Source: Brevibacillus antibioticus
Lineage (GTDB): Bacteria > Bacillota > Bacilli > Brevibacillales > Brevibacillaceae
Length of the DNA: 64,000 bases
Direction: 5' to 3'
NCBI RefSeq assembly: GCF_005217615.1
Contig: NZ_SZNK01000001.1
Coordinates: 1,321,501-1,385,500, forward strand
The translations under genes and the position numbers were made by a program. Positions 1 through 7,224 of this stretch are shown one piece after another. Under the pieces are notes generated by a model. It was not told where the DNA came from, searched no databases, and saw nothing but the letters and a program-made list of their open reading frames with translations. Position 1 is the first letter of the stretch. Every line of letters starts with the position of its first letter.

Positions 1-1428
1 AGCCAATTCGTGACAAAAATGGAGGCGCGAATCGCAAGAATCTGGGCAGAGGTACTTTCTCTCGAAGAAATTGACATTTTCGACGACTTGTTCAGTCTAG
101 GTGGAGATTCCATTATCGCGGTCAAAATCTCTGCCATGGTGAGCCAAGACGTCGGAAAAGAGATTGAGGTAGCGGACCTGTTTGAATATCAAACGGTGGC
201 AGAACTGGTTACATTCATCCTGGCCGGTGAAAAAGAGGCGGAAGAGGACACAGTTGAAGAAATTATAGAGGCAGTGGAAACAGCGAGGGTACCGCAGGCA
301 ACTATCATGCAAGAAGTAGCAGCCACCCTCATTCCGCCAATGCCTGAACAGAACGAAAAGTCAGCGTCGCAACCTGTTCCAACTATTCCATTCGTTCGAA
401 ATGACTCATCTAAATCCATCGCAAACAACTTACTGATCAAAACAGATGCCTATGAATTGAACAATCATCTTTCATGGCGACAATTCAATTGCTATGACCG
501 TGGTCTTGCCAACCTGTTCGGGGACGAAAATCGCGGACTCATCAACTACTTCAAGTTGTTCCTTGGACTGAAGCGCGGTTATCATCTGTCGGAGCATGGA
601 CTTGCTTACTCATTTGTCGATGAGCAAAGAATTTTCGGTTATCCTCATGATCAAGATACCTTGGGAAAGTTCGGCTTCTCCGTTGAACTGACAAATGTGA
701 CTGACACCAAATGGCTGCCAGAGGCGATCATAGATTTGATTAACCAACGCAAATTGGTCATGGTATCATTCAATGAATATTTCACTTACTACACACCTTT
801 CTATCTAAGAGAGCACACGGACCATACAACCATTATTAATGGCTATGACAAGGAAAAGGGACTCTACTACATTATTGATCACAATCATGTTCACCGCGGT
901 GCCTCACAACGGATCGTATACGAATCGTTCATGACCACATTTTCGGTCTTGGAGGAGGTTTATAACTTTCTGATCCCTAAAATGAGATGTCTTGTCACTC
1001 TGAACCGCTTTGCCGACTGCAATCCGATGATTCCCGCGTTTGATCAAGAATACAAACAACTGTTGCTTACACTCCTCGCAGAGAAACAAGCTGGCAGTGA
1101 CATCGATATGATCGTACGCTTGCGAGCGGAAGAAACCGACTATTTCAACGATCAAAACTTAAATGAACTCTATGTCAAGCTTGGAGCGAAGGAGCTTTTT
1201 CTTGAAACGTTAACTCACTTTTTCTGTCCCATGCAAGATTCAACTGAAGCCAAGTTATTGACAATGAACATCATTCAGGATTCAAACAAGCTCGTGAATA
1301 AATTCGTTACCAGTATCTATCGCAAAAGTATGCTTAGTCATGAGGACATCGCACAATACCGTGAGAGGATTGTCAGTAATACACAATTTTTATTCAGGAT
1401 TATGGCAAGAGAATATGGTCTACTTTAG
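1..1428 (+). CDS. NRPS-like protein C-terminus: peptidyl carrier domain fused to a BtrH-like (C39-like) domain, 5' partial
   Basis: The frame is open from base 1, and the first residues (ARIARIWAEVL) read like the linker between an adenylation and a carrier domain, so the protein almost certainly starts upstream. Numbered from the GTG at base 10, the carrier motif LGGDS gives phosphopantetheine serine Ser34. An acidic, Pro/Gln-rich linker (about 70-140) leads to a domain resembling the N-terminal region of butirosin protein BtrH, a papain/C39-like fold, with candidate Cys161 (FNCYD), His272 (DHTT) and Asp290 (IIDHN). The last 150 residues look helical. BtrH moves an acyl chain from a carrier protein to an amine; by analogy this fusion could release or transfer a carrier-bound intermediate. 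The next two genes follow with short gaps and look cotranscribed. Domain assignment is by eye; the carrier domain is firm, the BtrH likeness moderate. Confidence 0.8.
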   Translation, partial: SQFVTKMEARIARIWAEVLSLEEIDIFDDLFSLGGDSIIAVKISAMVSQDVGKEIEVADLFEYQTVAELVTFILAGEKEAEEDTVEEIIEAVETARVPQATIMQEVAATLIPPMPEQNEKSASQPVPTIPFVRNDSSKSIANNLLIKTDAYELNNHLSWRQFNCYDRGLANLFGDENRGLINYFKLFLGLKRGYHLSEHGLAYSFVDEQRIFGYPHDQDTLGKFGFSVELTNVTDTKWLPEAIIDLINQRKLVMVSFNEYFTYYTPFYLREHTDHTTIINGYDKEKGLYYIIDHNHVHRGASQRIVYESFMTTFSVLEEVYNFLIPKMRCLVTLNRFADCNPMIPAFDQEYKQLLLTLLAEKQAGSDIDMIVRLRAEETDYFNDQNLNELYVKLGAKELFLETLTHFFCPMQDSTEAKLLTMNIIQDSNKLVNKFVTSIYRKSMLSHEDIAQYRERIVSNTQFLFRIMAREYGLL

Positions 1429-1458
1429 TTCCCCCAACACCGTACAAGGAGAGGTCCT

Positions 1459-2451
1459 ATGAAATTTTGTTGGGTACTACCACAAGGAGAATTTCAACGT
1501 ATCCAAGAAGACGCGATTCAAGCAGAACGTTACAACTTTGAATCTATTTTACATATCAGCTTGCAGTCATATCTCGACCCGTGGATCGTCGCAACGAAGC
1601 TCTCCTCAATCACCAAACGGATTCGTATGCTGATAGCCCAAAATCCCCAATTTGTCTCACCTCCTGTAGCACTAAAATCGTTAAACACGATCAACTTGCT
1701 TACGGACGGACGGGCTGACATTAATATCGTTTCGGGTAGCTCCATAGTCGAATTATCCCAAGTAGGGAAATTCCAAGACCACACTACCCGCTACAGAAGA
1801 ACACGTGAGTTCGTCGAAGCATTCCGTGAACTGCAAGCTGGTCCAGCGACCTACCAGGGAGAGTTTTTTGAAGCCAATAATTGCACAGTTATTCCAAAAG
1901 GGCATCCCACAATTCCCTCTGCGCTGTTCTTGTCTGGAAGCTCTGACGATGCCATGTTGATTGCTGCCCAGCATGCAGACTATTACCTCGTCTATGCGGA
2001 TGATTTGCCAAGCATTCAAGATCAGTTCGCTCGTTTCAAAGCACACACCCGGTCGTTCGGAAGGGAAGTATCTTGCGGTATGGTCATTGATATCATCGCC
2101 CGTAAGACATCAGAGGAAGCTTGGGAGGCTGCAAGATGTATGCTGTCCTCCTTCGCCCCTCTGGAGAAGCGACTTGTCCGAATGTACCGCAACAGTGCAG
2201 ACTCCGTTGGCATCTCCAACCAAAAAAAGCATTACAACTATGATCAATTTGTTGTGGACAAAAATTTGTGGGGGGGACTCTGCCAAATCAGTACAGCACA
2301 CACCTTATCCATCGTGGGAAGCTATGAGGAGGTACGCGATACGATGAAGAGATTTCATGAACTCGGAACCGAGTATTTCCTGTTGACTGGTTCAGTAGGG
2401 GATCACGAGATCGAAAGGTTGGGAGAGTATATCCTGCCGTACCTAACCTAG
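1459..2451 (+). CDS. Luciferase-like (LLM class) flavin-dependent monooxygenase
   Basis: A 330-residue protein with the layout of SsuD/bacterial-luciferase type monooxygenases: N-terminal KFCWVLPQGEF, an ASN/AQNP-like segment (LIAQNPQFVSPP), the LTDGRADINIVSGSS stretch typical of the FMN-binding loop, and a C-terminal DHEIERLGEYILPYL. Such enzymes use reduced flavin and oxygen, and the subgroup found inside or beside NRPS genes (MupA/Atu3640-like) hydroxylates or oxidises carrier-bound substrates. The ATG has a good ribosome site (GGAGAGG). It starts 30 nt after the carrier/BtrH-like gene and ends just before a free acyl carrier gene, consistent with one operon. Substrate unknown. Confidence 0.85.
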   Translation: MKFCWVLPQGEFQRIQEDAIQAERYNFESILHISLQSYLDPWIVATKLSSITKRIRMLIAQNPQFVSPPVALKSLNTINLLTDGRADINIVSGSSIVELSQVGKFQDHTTRYRRTREFVEAFRELQAGPATYQGEFFEANNCTVIPKGHPTIPSALFLSGSSDDAMLIAAQHADYYLVYADDLPSIQDQFARFKAHTRSFGREVSCGMVIDIIARKTSEEAWEAARCMLSSFAPLEKRLVRMYRNSADSVGISNQKKHYNYDQFVVDKNLWGGLCQISTAHTLSIVGSYEEVRDTMKRFHELGTEYFLLTGSVGDHEIERLGEYILPYLT

Positions 2452-2470
2452 CAGAAAAGGATGAAATGCG

Positions 2471-2719
2471 ATGACGACACCGGAATTGACAGATCTAATC
2501 AACGCAAAGATCAAAGAATTGTTTCACTACGATCGAGTTATTCAACCCCAAGAGAACTTGAACGCACTTGGACTCGACTCGAAAAGAGCCTTGGAGCTGC
2601 TAGTGGCTTTAGAAACTGAATTAAACGTCATGGTCGATGATGAAGATTTAGTCGTGGAAAATTTCGCAACGATTGAGGCAATTGCCAATATGTTCTCTCA
2701 AAAGTTCCAAATCCAATAA
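2471..2719 (+). CDS. Free acyl/peptidyl carrier protein
   Basis: An 82-residue acidic protein with the carrier signature LGLDSKRALEL; Ser37 is the predicted phosphopantetheine attachment site. It is a discrete carrier, unlike the fused one in the first gene. An Sfp-type transferase at 8.7 kb could activate it. It starts 19 nt after the monooxygenase gene. In butirosin synthesis a stand-alone carrier (BtrI) delivers the chain to BtrH, so a free carrier next to BtrH-like proteins is a meaningful pairing. It is the last gene before a new promoter and the small-peptide repeats. Confidence 0.85.
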   Translation: MTTPELTDLINAKIKELFHYDRVIQPQENLNALGLDSKRALELLVALETELNVMVDDEDLVVENFATIEAIANMFSQKFQIQ

Positions 2720-2744
2720 ATCAAAATATTTAACAATTTATGGT

Positions 2745-2772
2745 TTGATAGTAAGAATTTATATTGTATAAT
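2745..2772 (+). promoter_or_regulatory. Sigma-A-type promoter of the small-peptide locus
   Basis: TTGATA (2745-2750), a 16-nt spacer and a perfect TATAAT (2767-2772) lie between the carrier protein gene and the first peptide repeat. Transcription would begin near 2779, giving a short leader before the first strong Shine-Dalgarno. It suggests the peptide array is expressed independently of the upstream NRPS-like operon. Confidence 0.7.
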
Positions 2773-2854
2773 AGAGGTAATTGAAAAATTTGAAAAATCA
2801 ATCAACGATTGCTCTAATAGATTCTATGGTCTCTATGAAAGGAGGTGATCATGA

Positions 2855-2908
2855 ATGTACTACATGAAAAAGCTTTTCTCTATCACTCCAGATGCTTGCC
2901 AAGCCTAG
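2855..2908 (+). CDS. Small precursor-like peptide, copy 1
   Basis: Encodes MYYMKKLFSITPDACQA (17 residues). The Shine-Dalgarno AAAGGAGGTGATC at 2838-2850 puts this ATG about 9 nt after the GGAGG core. An overlapping ATG at 2851 opens a different 21-codon frame, but the peptide frame chosen here is the one conserved in all copies, including the degenerate one at 4.5 kb: KKLF-[S/T]-[I/V]-x-P-[D/E]-x-C. Such tiny, strongly initiated genes in front of a PqqD-like gene resemble precursors of modified ribosomal peptides. There is no leader of usual length, so modification would involve most of the molecule. Confidence 0.7.
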   Translation: MYYMKKLFSITPDACQA

Positions 2909-2966
2909 TCAGATGAAAGATTACTCTAAAAGATTCTATGGTCTCTATGAAAGGAGGTGATCATGA

Positions 2967-3020
2967 ATGTACTACATGAAAAAGCTTTTCTCTATCACTC
3001 CAGATGCTTGCCATTTCTAG
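2967..3020 (+). CDS. Small precursor-like peptide, copy 2
   Basis: Encodes MYYMKKLFSITPDACHF, identical to copy 1 except for the last two residues. It has the same perfect Shine-Dalgarno (2950-2962). Variation confined to the two residues after the invariant Cys is what one expects if the C-terminal tail is the variable part of a family of products. Confidence 0.7.
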   Translation: MYYMKKLFSITPDACHF

Positions 3021-3078
3021 CCAGATGAAAGATTACTCTAATAGATTCTATGGTCTCTATGAACGGAGGTGATAATGA

Positions 3079-3132
3079 ATGTACTATATCAAAAAGCTTT
3101 TCACTATCACTCCAGAAGAGTGCCGATTATAG
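3079..3132 (+). CDS. Small precursor-like peptide, copy 3
   Basis: Encodes MYYIKKLFTITPEECRL. Relative to copies 1 and 2 the changes are Met to Ile, Ser to Thr, Asp to Glu, Ala to Glu and a new tail after Cys15; the first four are at unmodified-core positions and mostly conservative. Shine-Dalgarno ACGGAGGTGATA at 3063-3074. The stop codon is followed immediately by a strong hairpin. Confidence 0.68.
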   Translation: MYYIKKLFTITPEECRL

Positions 3133-3136
3133 CCAG

Positions 3137-3179
3137 ATGAGCCTAGCCAGATGAAAGTCTGGCATAGGCTCATTTGTTT
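3137..3179 (+). terminator. Hairpin/attenuator after the peptide array
   Basis: ATGAGCCTA-GCCAGA pairs with TCTGGC-(A)-TAGGCTCAT around a TGAAAG loop, followed by TTGTTT. A partly efficient terminator here would make the three peptides in excess over the downstream proteins, a common arrangement in ribosomal peptide operons. Confidence 0.75.
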
Positions 3180-3216
3180 CTATTTATAAGCATGGGGGAG
3201 AGGAGGAGTTATTTCT

Positions 3217-4194
3217 ATGAAGGATTTCCCTGATAGTTCTGGTGAAAACTGTTTTCTCGAAATCATTCGAAACTGGATTTTTCATCAAACCGGTCAAAGC
3301 CTTGAGGAATCATACCTTTATATGGTTTCGGGAAGTTTCGATTTTCAATATTCAGCAGAATGGGTAAGTGAAACCGAAGTTTTCCCCAAAGTGGATATTG
3401 TTCAAAAATATCGGTATGATTACTATCCTACCTGGTTAGGGATTAGTCTTACCATGGTCACGCCTCAGAACGCTAAAATTGGATGGGAGCAGATTCAGAC
3501 TGAGTTAAACGCGGGGAATATCCCGATCGTGCGGATTGATGCATCGAAATTACCTGATATGGTTGATAAAAAAACAGCTACTTATATGGTAGTACACAGA
3601 TACAATGAGAGTGAAGAAACAGTCGGAGTATCCAGTTTGTTTTACAATGGTCAATTACCGCTCTCAACACTTACTGCCTGTAGAGAAGCGATTAGTATCT
3701 ATGGACTCCCTGCGCATAGTTGGCTTAAGCTACAAGTGGTGAAAGAGATCCTGACGAGAGACCCTTCCTCATTGTATAAGTTTGTCTGTACGATCCTTTG
3801 TCAGGACCCAAAAACAGGAGAATCTATTCAAAACAACATCAATGCCTTTTCTGACATTTTGCAAATTCTCACAGATTTACCTACGCTGTTAGTCAGAATT
3901 CAGATGCATAATCTCAGCAATCAATTCTTCCATCCATTGGGTCCCCCGGAGTCAAGAAAGAAAATGCTTCAGATTCTGAAGATCTTACATAACGCCAATT
4001 ATCTCTCGATTGATACCGTTTCACAATATGAGAAGATATCAAGTGATTGGGATCTCTTAAAAATGTTATTGTACAGAAGCACTATCGGCCAGCCAAAAGA
4101 AGCTCTTGAACGCATCCAAGATCGCCTGAGAAATATAGGTAAGCTTGAAAAAGAAGCATACGAACAAATCTTACATGAAATAAAGGTGAAATAA
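3217..4194 (+). CDS. BtrH-like (papain/C39-like fold) protein of the small-peptide locus
   Basis: A 325-residue protein starting at an ATG after a GGAGAGGAGGAG ribosome site. Its first half has the same order of elements as the BtrH-like domain of the first gene: an early Cys12 (GENCFLEI), a middle segment IPIVRIDASKLP and a His128 (YMVVHRYN) followed by an acidic turn. These are candidate catalytic residues of a cysteine-dependent acyltransferase or peptidase. The second half (about 160-325) is probably helical and unrecognised. It lies between the peptide array and a PqqD-like gene whose start is two bases past its stop, so the two are translationally coupled. It may act on the 17-residue peptides. 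Family assignment is by pattern only. Confidence 0.6.
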   Translation: MKDFPDSSGENCFLEIIRNWIFHQTGQSLEESYLYMVSGSFDFQYSAEWVSETEVFPKVDIVQKYRYDYYPTWLGISLTMVTPQNAKIGWEQIQTELNAGNIPIVRIDASKLPDMVDKKTATYMVVHRYNESEETVGVSSLFYNGQLPLSTLTACREAISIYGLPAHSWLKLQVVKEILTRDPSSLYKFVCTILCQDPKTGESIQNNINAFSDILQILTDLPTLLVRIQMHNLSNQFFHPLGPPESRKKMLQILKILHNANYLSIDTVSQYEKISSDWDLLKMLLYRSTIGQPKEALERIQDRLRNIGKLEKEAYEQILHEIKVK

Positions 4195-4195
4195 T

Positions 4196-4438
4196 TTGAA
4201 AACATATACACTCTCAAATTATGTAGTGAAACTGGAAGAGGATGGACAGACGATGTTTCTCCATCGTGCAACAGGCGATGTGATGGATATTTCTCCGAGA
4301 ATGAGAGATTTACTCGACTTCCTCGCTGAACCGAAAACCTATCAGCAGCTTCGTGAATTCGTTGAGGTAGATGGAGCTGATGTTGATGATGTGATTGGAA
4401 TGTTGAAAGATCATTCTTTTCTCGAAATTTCTTCCTGA
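4196..4438 (+). CDS. PqqD-like small protein (peptide-recognition fold)
   Basis: An 80-residue protein initiated at TTG, 6 nt after AAGGTGA and 1 nt after the preceding stop codon. The pattern (YVVKLEEDGQTMFLHRATGDV, DISPRMRDLLDFL, then an acidic helix DVDDVIGMLKDHSFLEI) follows the PqqD family: three short strands and three helices. PqqD and its relatives (RRE domains) bind the precursor peptide of a ribosomal peptide pathway and present it to the modifying enzyme. Its position next to the tiny peptide genes is the best evidence that those are true precursors. No radical SAM gene is seen in this window. Confidence 0.7.
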   Translation: MKTYTLSNYVVKLEEDGQTMFLHRATGDVMDISPRMRDLLDFLAEPKTYQQLREFVEVDGADVDDVIGMLKDHSFLEISS

Positions 4439-4462
4439 ACAAACTTCGTGAGCAATAAGAAT

Positions 4463-4547
4463 AAGGTGATCCCTAGAATGTCTCCCTAACAAGTACTACT
4501 ATATCAAAAAACTATTTACTGTCATTCCAGAGACCTGCTGCCTTTAA
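4463..4547 (+). pseudogene. Degenerate fourth copy of the small peptide
   Basis: After a decayed Shine-Dalgarno (AAGGTGATC, 4463-4471) and an insertion, the frame from 4491 reads KYYYIKKLFTVIPETCCL then stop. It keeps KKLF, Pro, an acidic residue and Cys at the positions of copies 1-3, but the initiating ATG is AAG and no other start exists before an in-frame stop. Either a dead copy or one expressed by unusual initiation. Confidence 0.65.
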
Positions 4548-4569
4548 AAAATGAGGCCTATGCCAAACT

Positions 4570-4622
4570 GAACTACACCCCAATTGTTAAACACCACTAA
4601 CAATTGGAGGTGCAGTTTTTCT
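4570..4622 (+). terminator. Terminator closing the small-peptide locus
   Basis: AACTACACCCCAATTGTTA pairs with TAACAATTGGAGGTGCAGTT around a short loop and runs into a T-tract at 4616-4622. It follows the degenerate peptide copy and marks the end of the locus. Confidence 0.75.
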
Positions 4623-5138
4623 ATGGCCAGGCTCTCTTTTTTATTGATTCTTCTTTGAATATCTGTTGCCAATTGACAAAAAGTATAAAACTATTCCGAA
4701 AAGATAACTTTTCACTATAGATTGGTATAACTAAGTAGGAGTTTTGTTTTGGAAGAAGAATTATAAATAATGTGTCCTGGACCTCTTTAGTGATTCGATC
4801 ACTTAGCTAAGTTGATCCAATTAATGTGATCTGAGATTAACGTGGGGCCAGTACACTCCAAAACATACTACCCACACGTTTTGAGTAGGCAGCCGAAAGG
4901 GACCAAACTGGTTCCTATTTTTATTTAGCCAACTAATTCTACATAATAATAATGCGTAATTTTCATCGCGACGCTTATATACATCTACACATTAAAGAAA
5001 TGGAAATGTGTGTGGCGACACAAACATACTTTCAATTAATTTTACGACACAAACATACTACTAATGAGGTCTGATTTTAGCGTTAAGCAGTATGTTTGTG
5101 TCGTAATTAAGATGACGTAAACATACTGCTATAACATT
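4623..5138. other. Gene-poor junction with repeated 16-bp motif
   Basis: No coding frame is supported here. The stretch ends with four copies of a motif close to ACGACACAAACATACT: 5015-5030 and 5043-5059 direct, 5089-5105 inverted, and a shorter direct copy at 5113-5127. The spaced, oriented copies look like transposase-binding sites at the end of a mobile element or an operator cluster. A related sequence (CCAAAACATACTACCC) occurs near 4858-4873. Confidence 0.5.
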
Positions 5139-5530
5139 CAAGATTTGGGACAGTCCTATAAACAGGCAGACGATGTCGCGGAACTCGCGGCGGAGTTGTT
5201 GGCACAAGGGTATTCTGTTGGCTGTTTCAAGGCCGTGCCGAATACGGACCTCGCGCGCTGAGAAACCGTAGTATGCTGGCCAATCCGTCAGTACCTGGGA
5301 TTCAAAATCACATGAATCACAACGTCAAAGTGGACAAGCGTGACAAGATACCAGGTGTTGTACACGTCGCCGGATCTTCACGCACACAAACGGTGACCGC
5401 AGAGACAAACTGGCGCTATTATGATCTACTCCAAAAATTAAAAGCGAAAACGGGGTTGTCGATGGTGTAGAACACGTCGTTCAACCTGCGCGGCGAACCG
5501 ATGGTCTGTACCCGTAGGATGCTGTGCTGA
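5139..5530 (+). pseudogene. Carbamoyltransferase (NodU/CmcH type) C-terminal relic
   Basis: Translation in pieces gives VAELAAELLAQGYSVGCFK, then after a one-base frameshift near 5234 AEYGPRALRNRSMLANPS, then PGVVHVAGSSRTQTVTAET, a TAG at 5468, and NTSFNLRGEPMVC. These are the C-terminal hallmarks of O-carbamoyltransferases (GPRALGNRS, HVDGTARVQTV, NTSFNxxGEP). The protein adds carbamoyl to sugars or hydroxyls in natural products. The N-terminal half is absent, so the gene is dead. It supports the view that this region was once a larger biosynthetic cluster. Confidence 0.85.
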
Positions 5531-5591
5531 TCATGGAGGATATTGTCCTGAAGAAACCGCATGTGTTCATGTAAAGAACGGAGGAAGTGAA

Positions 5592-6527
5592 ATGCAAGAC
5601 ATCATTGTACGCCCTTACACCCCTGCAGTGCTGGACGAACTGCAAGAGATTGAAAAGAAAATGAGAAAGCGCTTCCCGGATTTTCCTACGTGGGCAAACT
5701 GGGTCTACCTCCACAAACCGGAGTTAAAACCTGACAACATGTACGTAGCCTACAAAGATAGGAAGGCGATTGGGTATGGTCACTTGATTCCCCGTTTCGC
5801 TCATGCAAATGATCCAGCACATGTACCGAACACAATCTATCTGGACATGGTTGCCTCGCTGGAGGCAGAACAGCCTGAGAGAGTGCTCGATGCCCTGTAT
5901 GAGGCTTTGAAAGCGCGTGTTGGAGAGATGCTGGTAGAAGTGTTGCCGCGCAAAACTGAATTGTGCATCCAACACTATGCGACCGTTCATCCGATTCTCG
6001 AGTATGCGGCAGGCCAAGGATTTGAGAGGGTAGAGAGCTATCGATTGCTTCAACGTGACCTGAATATGAAAATTCCCGATCGATTGGTACATGGCGACTT
6101 GGAGATTCGCGAGTGGAAGCTAGAGACTTTGGCTGATAAGGAAAAGTTTCTAGCGGCTAACAAATTGGCTTTTCCAGAGGAATCCGCAACGCTCGAGCAG
6201 TTGGAAGGGATCGTAAGTATTCCGAATTTTACGACGTTTACCGTTTTTACGCCGGCTAATGAGGTGGCAGGCGTAATCATGGTGCGAGCAGAAGATGCGA
6301 CTGTGGGTTTTATCGAAAATATGTTTGTGTTGCCTGAATTCCGTGGACACGGACTCGCCGAAGCGCTGGTTGCACGTGGGATGCTCTACCTGCTTGAACA
6401 GGGCTTTCAGTCGGTGTTGTTGCATGTGGCGGCCCCAAACGTTCCCGCTTGCAACTTGTACCAAAAGGCTGGTTTCGAGATTGTGAAAGAACAAATCGAG
6501 ATTCGGCGCGACTGGAATGCTCAGTAA
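5592..6527 (+). CDS. GNAT family N-acetyltransferase with tandem GNAT-like halves
   Basis: A 311-residue protein; ATG preceded by AACGGAGGAAGTG. The second half has the acetyl-CoA loop in ENMFVLPEFRGHGLAEALV and the closing NVPACNLYQKAGFEIVKE, typical of a GNAT domain; the first half (YVAYKDRKAIGYGHLIP, then IYLDMVA) is a degenerate second GNAT fold. Intact between two dead biosynthetic genes. It may acetylate a product for self-protection or be unrelated cargo; the substrate cannot be told. Confidence 0.85.
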   Translation: MQDIIVRPYTPAVLDELQEIEKKMRKRFPDFPTWANWVYLHKPELKPDNMYVAYKDRKAIGYGHLIPRFAHANDPAHVPNTIYLDMVASLEAEQPERVLDALYEALKARVGEMLVEVLPRKTELCIQHYATVHPILEYAAGQGFERVESYRLLQRDLNMKIPDRLVHGDLEIREWKLETLADKEKFLAANKLAFPEESATLEQLEGIVSIPNFTTFTVFTPANEVAGVIMVRAEDATVGFIENMFVLPEFRGHGLAEALVARGMLYLLEQGFQSVLLHVAAPNVPACNLYQKAGFEIVKEQIEIRRDWNAQ

Positions 6528-6543
6528 AAAGGAGGAGGACATA

Positions 6544-7216
6544 TTGGAGAAAGGTCATAAGCTTGACAAGCAAAACATAGAAGACATTATCGGTTTAAGC
6601 CCCTTGTAAGAAGGAATCCTCTTTCACCACGTCAGCGAACCTGGAACATATGTGGAGCAACTTTCCTTCCGCCTGACTAGTTCTAAATCTAGTGAAGCCG
6701 TTCGTCAGGCATGGGTTGTGCTCGTAGATAAAATCCAGTCTTTACGTACGGTTTTTCACTGGGAAAAGTTAGAAAAACCTGTGCAGATCTTCTTGCGCCG
6801 CAAAGTAATTCCTGTAACGGAACATGACTTTCTTTCTTTGCATCTAGTGGAACAAAAAGCACGCCTGAAGGAAATCCGCGACGCTGTTCGAAAGGGAGCA
6901 ACACTCCAATTTTGGCGAACTGTTTCGCTTGGTGGCAGCAGTAAAAGCGGATGCTGACCTTGCGTATGACGGGGAAGACGTCTATCGCGCACGGCTGCTT
7001 GCTGAGCGCGGTACCGTTTTCCCAGCGTTCGCTGAAGAGGGAGGGAGGCTCGCTCCCTATGACTTTGGAATCGAATGGCAGGCCGCCACGGTCGAACTCC
7101 GGATGGTGGTCAATCAAGACCGGGTGGCGGCGGAGAAGCTCCAGACCCTGCACAAGCAATTTATCGGATTTATAAAACACTTCACCCAACAATACACGTC
7201 CGTTCAAGGGAGTTGA
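6544..7216 (+). pseudogene. NRPS condensation domain relic with internal deletion
   Basis: It begins with TTG after AAAAAGGAGGAGG. The start reads DKQNIEDIIGLSPL, a TAA at 6607 in place of the usual Gln codon, then EGILFHHVSEPGTYVEQLSF and LRTVFHWEKLEKPVQI: the N-terminal lobe of a condensation domain. Near 6905 the frame changes and continues FGELFRLVAAVKADADLAY, then VELRMVVNQDRVAAEKLQ, which corresponds to the C-terminal end of the domain. The HHxxxDG catalytic core and roughly 250 residues between are gone. No adenylation domain follows. A clear fossil of an NRPS module. Confidence 0.8.
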
Positions 7217-7224
7217 GCCTGACG

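Larger units (their letters stand above)
2811..3146 (+). repeat. Three tandem 112-bp units, each carrying one 17-codon peptide gene
   Basis: The three start codons lie at 2855, 2967 and 3079, an exact 112-bp period. Each unit contains AGATTCTATGGTCTCTATGA, a near-perfect Shine-Dalgarno (AAAGGAGGTGATC; ACGGAGGTGATA in unit three), the small reading frame and a trailing CCAGATGA. Units one and two are almost identical; unit three has diverged, with mostly conservative peptide changes. This is a recent tandem amplification under coding constraint. Confidence 0.92.

Noticed and set aside
2851-2916. Alternative 21-codon frame starting four bases before each 17-codon peptide (MNVLHEKAFLYHSR...)
   Set aside because: It is conserved in copies 1-3 only because the DNA is nearly identical. 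In the diverged fourth copy this frame is lost while KKLF...P.xC of the other frame is kept, and its spacing to the Shine-Dalgarno is short.
2811-3146. CRISPR array
   Set aside because: The repeats are 112-bp, nearly whole-unit duplications with coding content; there are no spacer-like variable segments and no cas genes.
7075-7224. Longer N-terminus for the serine hydrolase
   Set aside because: The extra 50 codons overlap the condensation-domain relic in another frame and have no homology to the hydrolase family; the ATG at 7225 has its own ribosome site.
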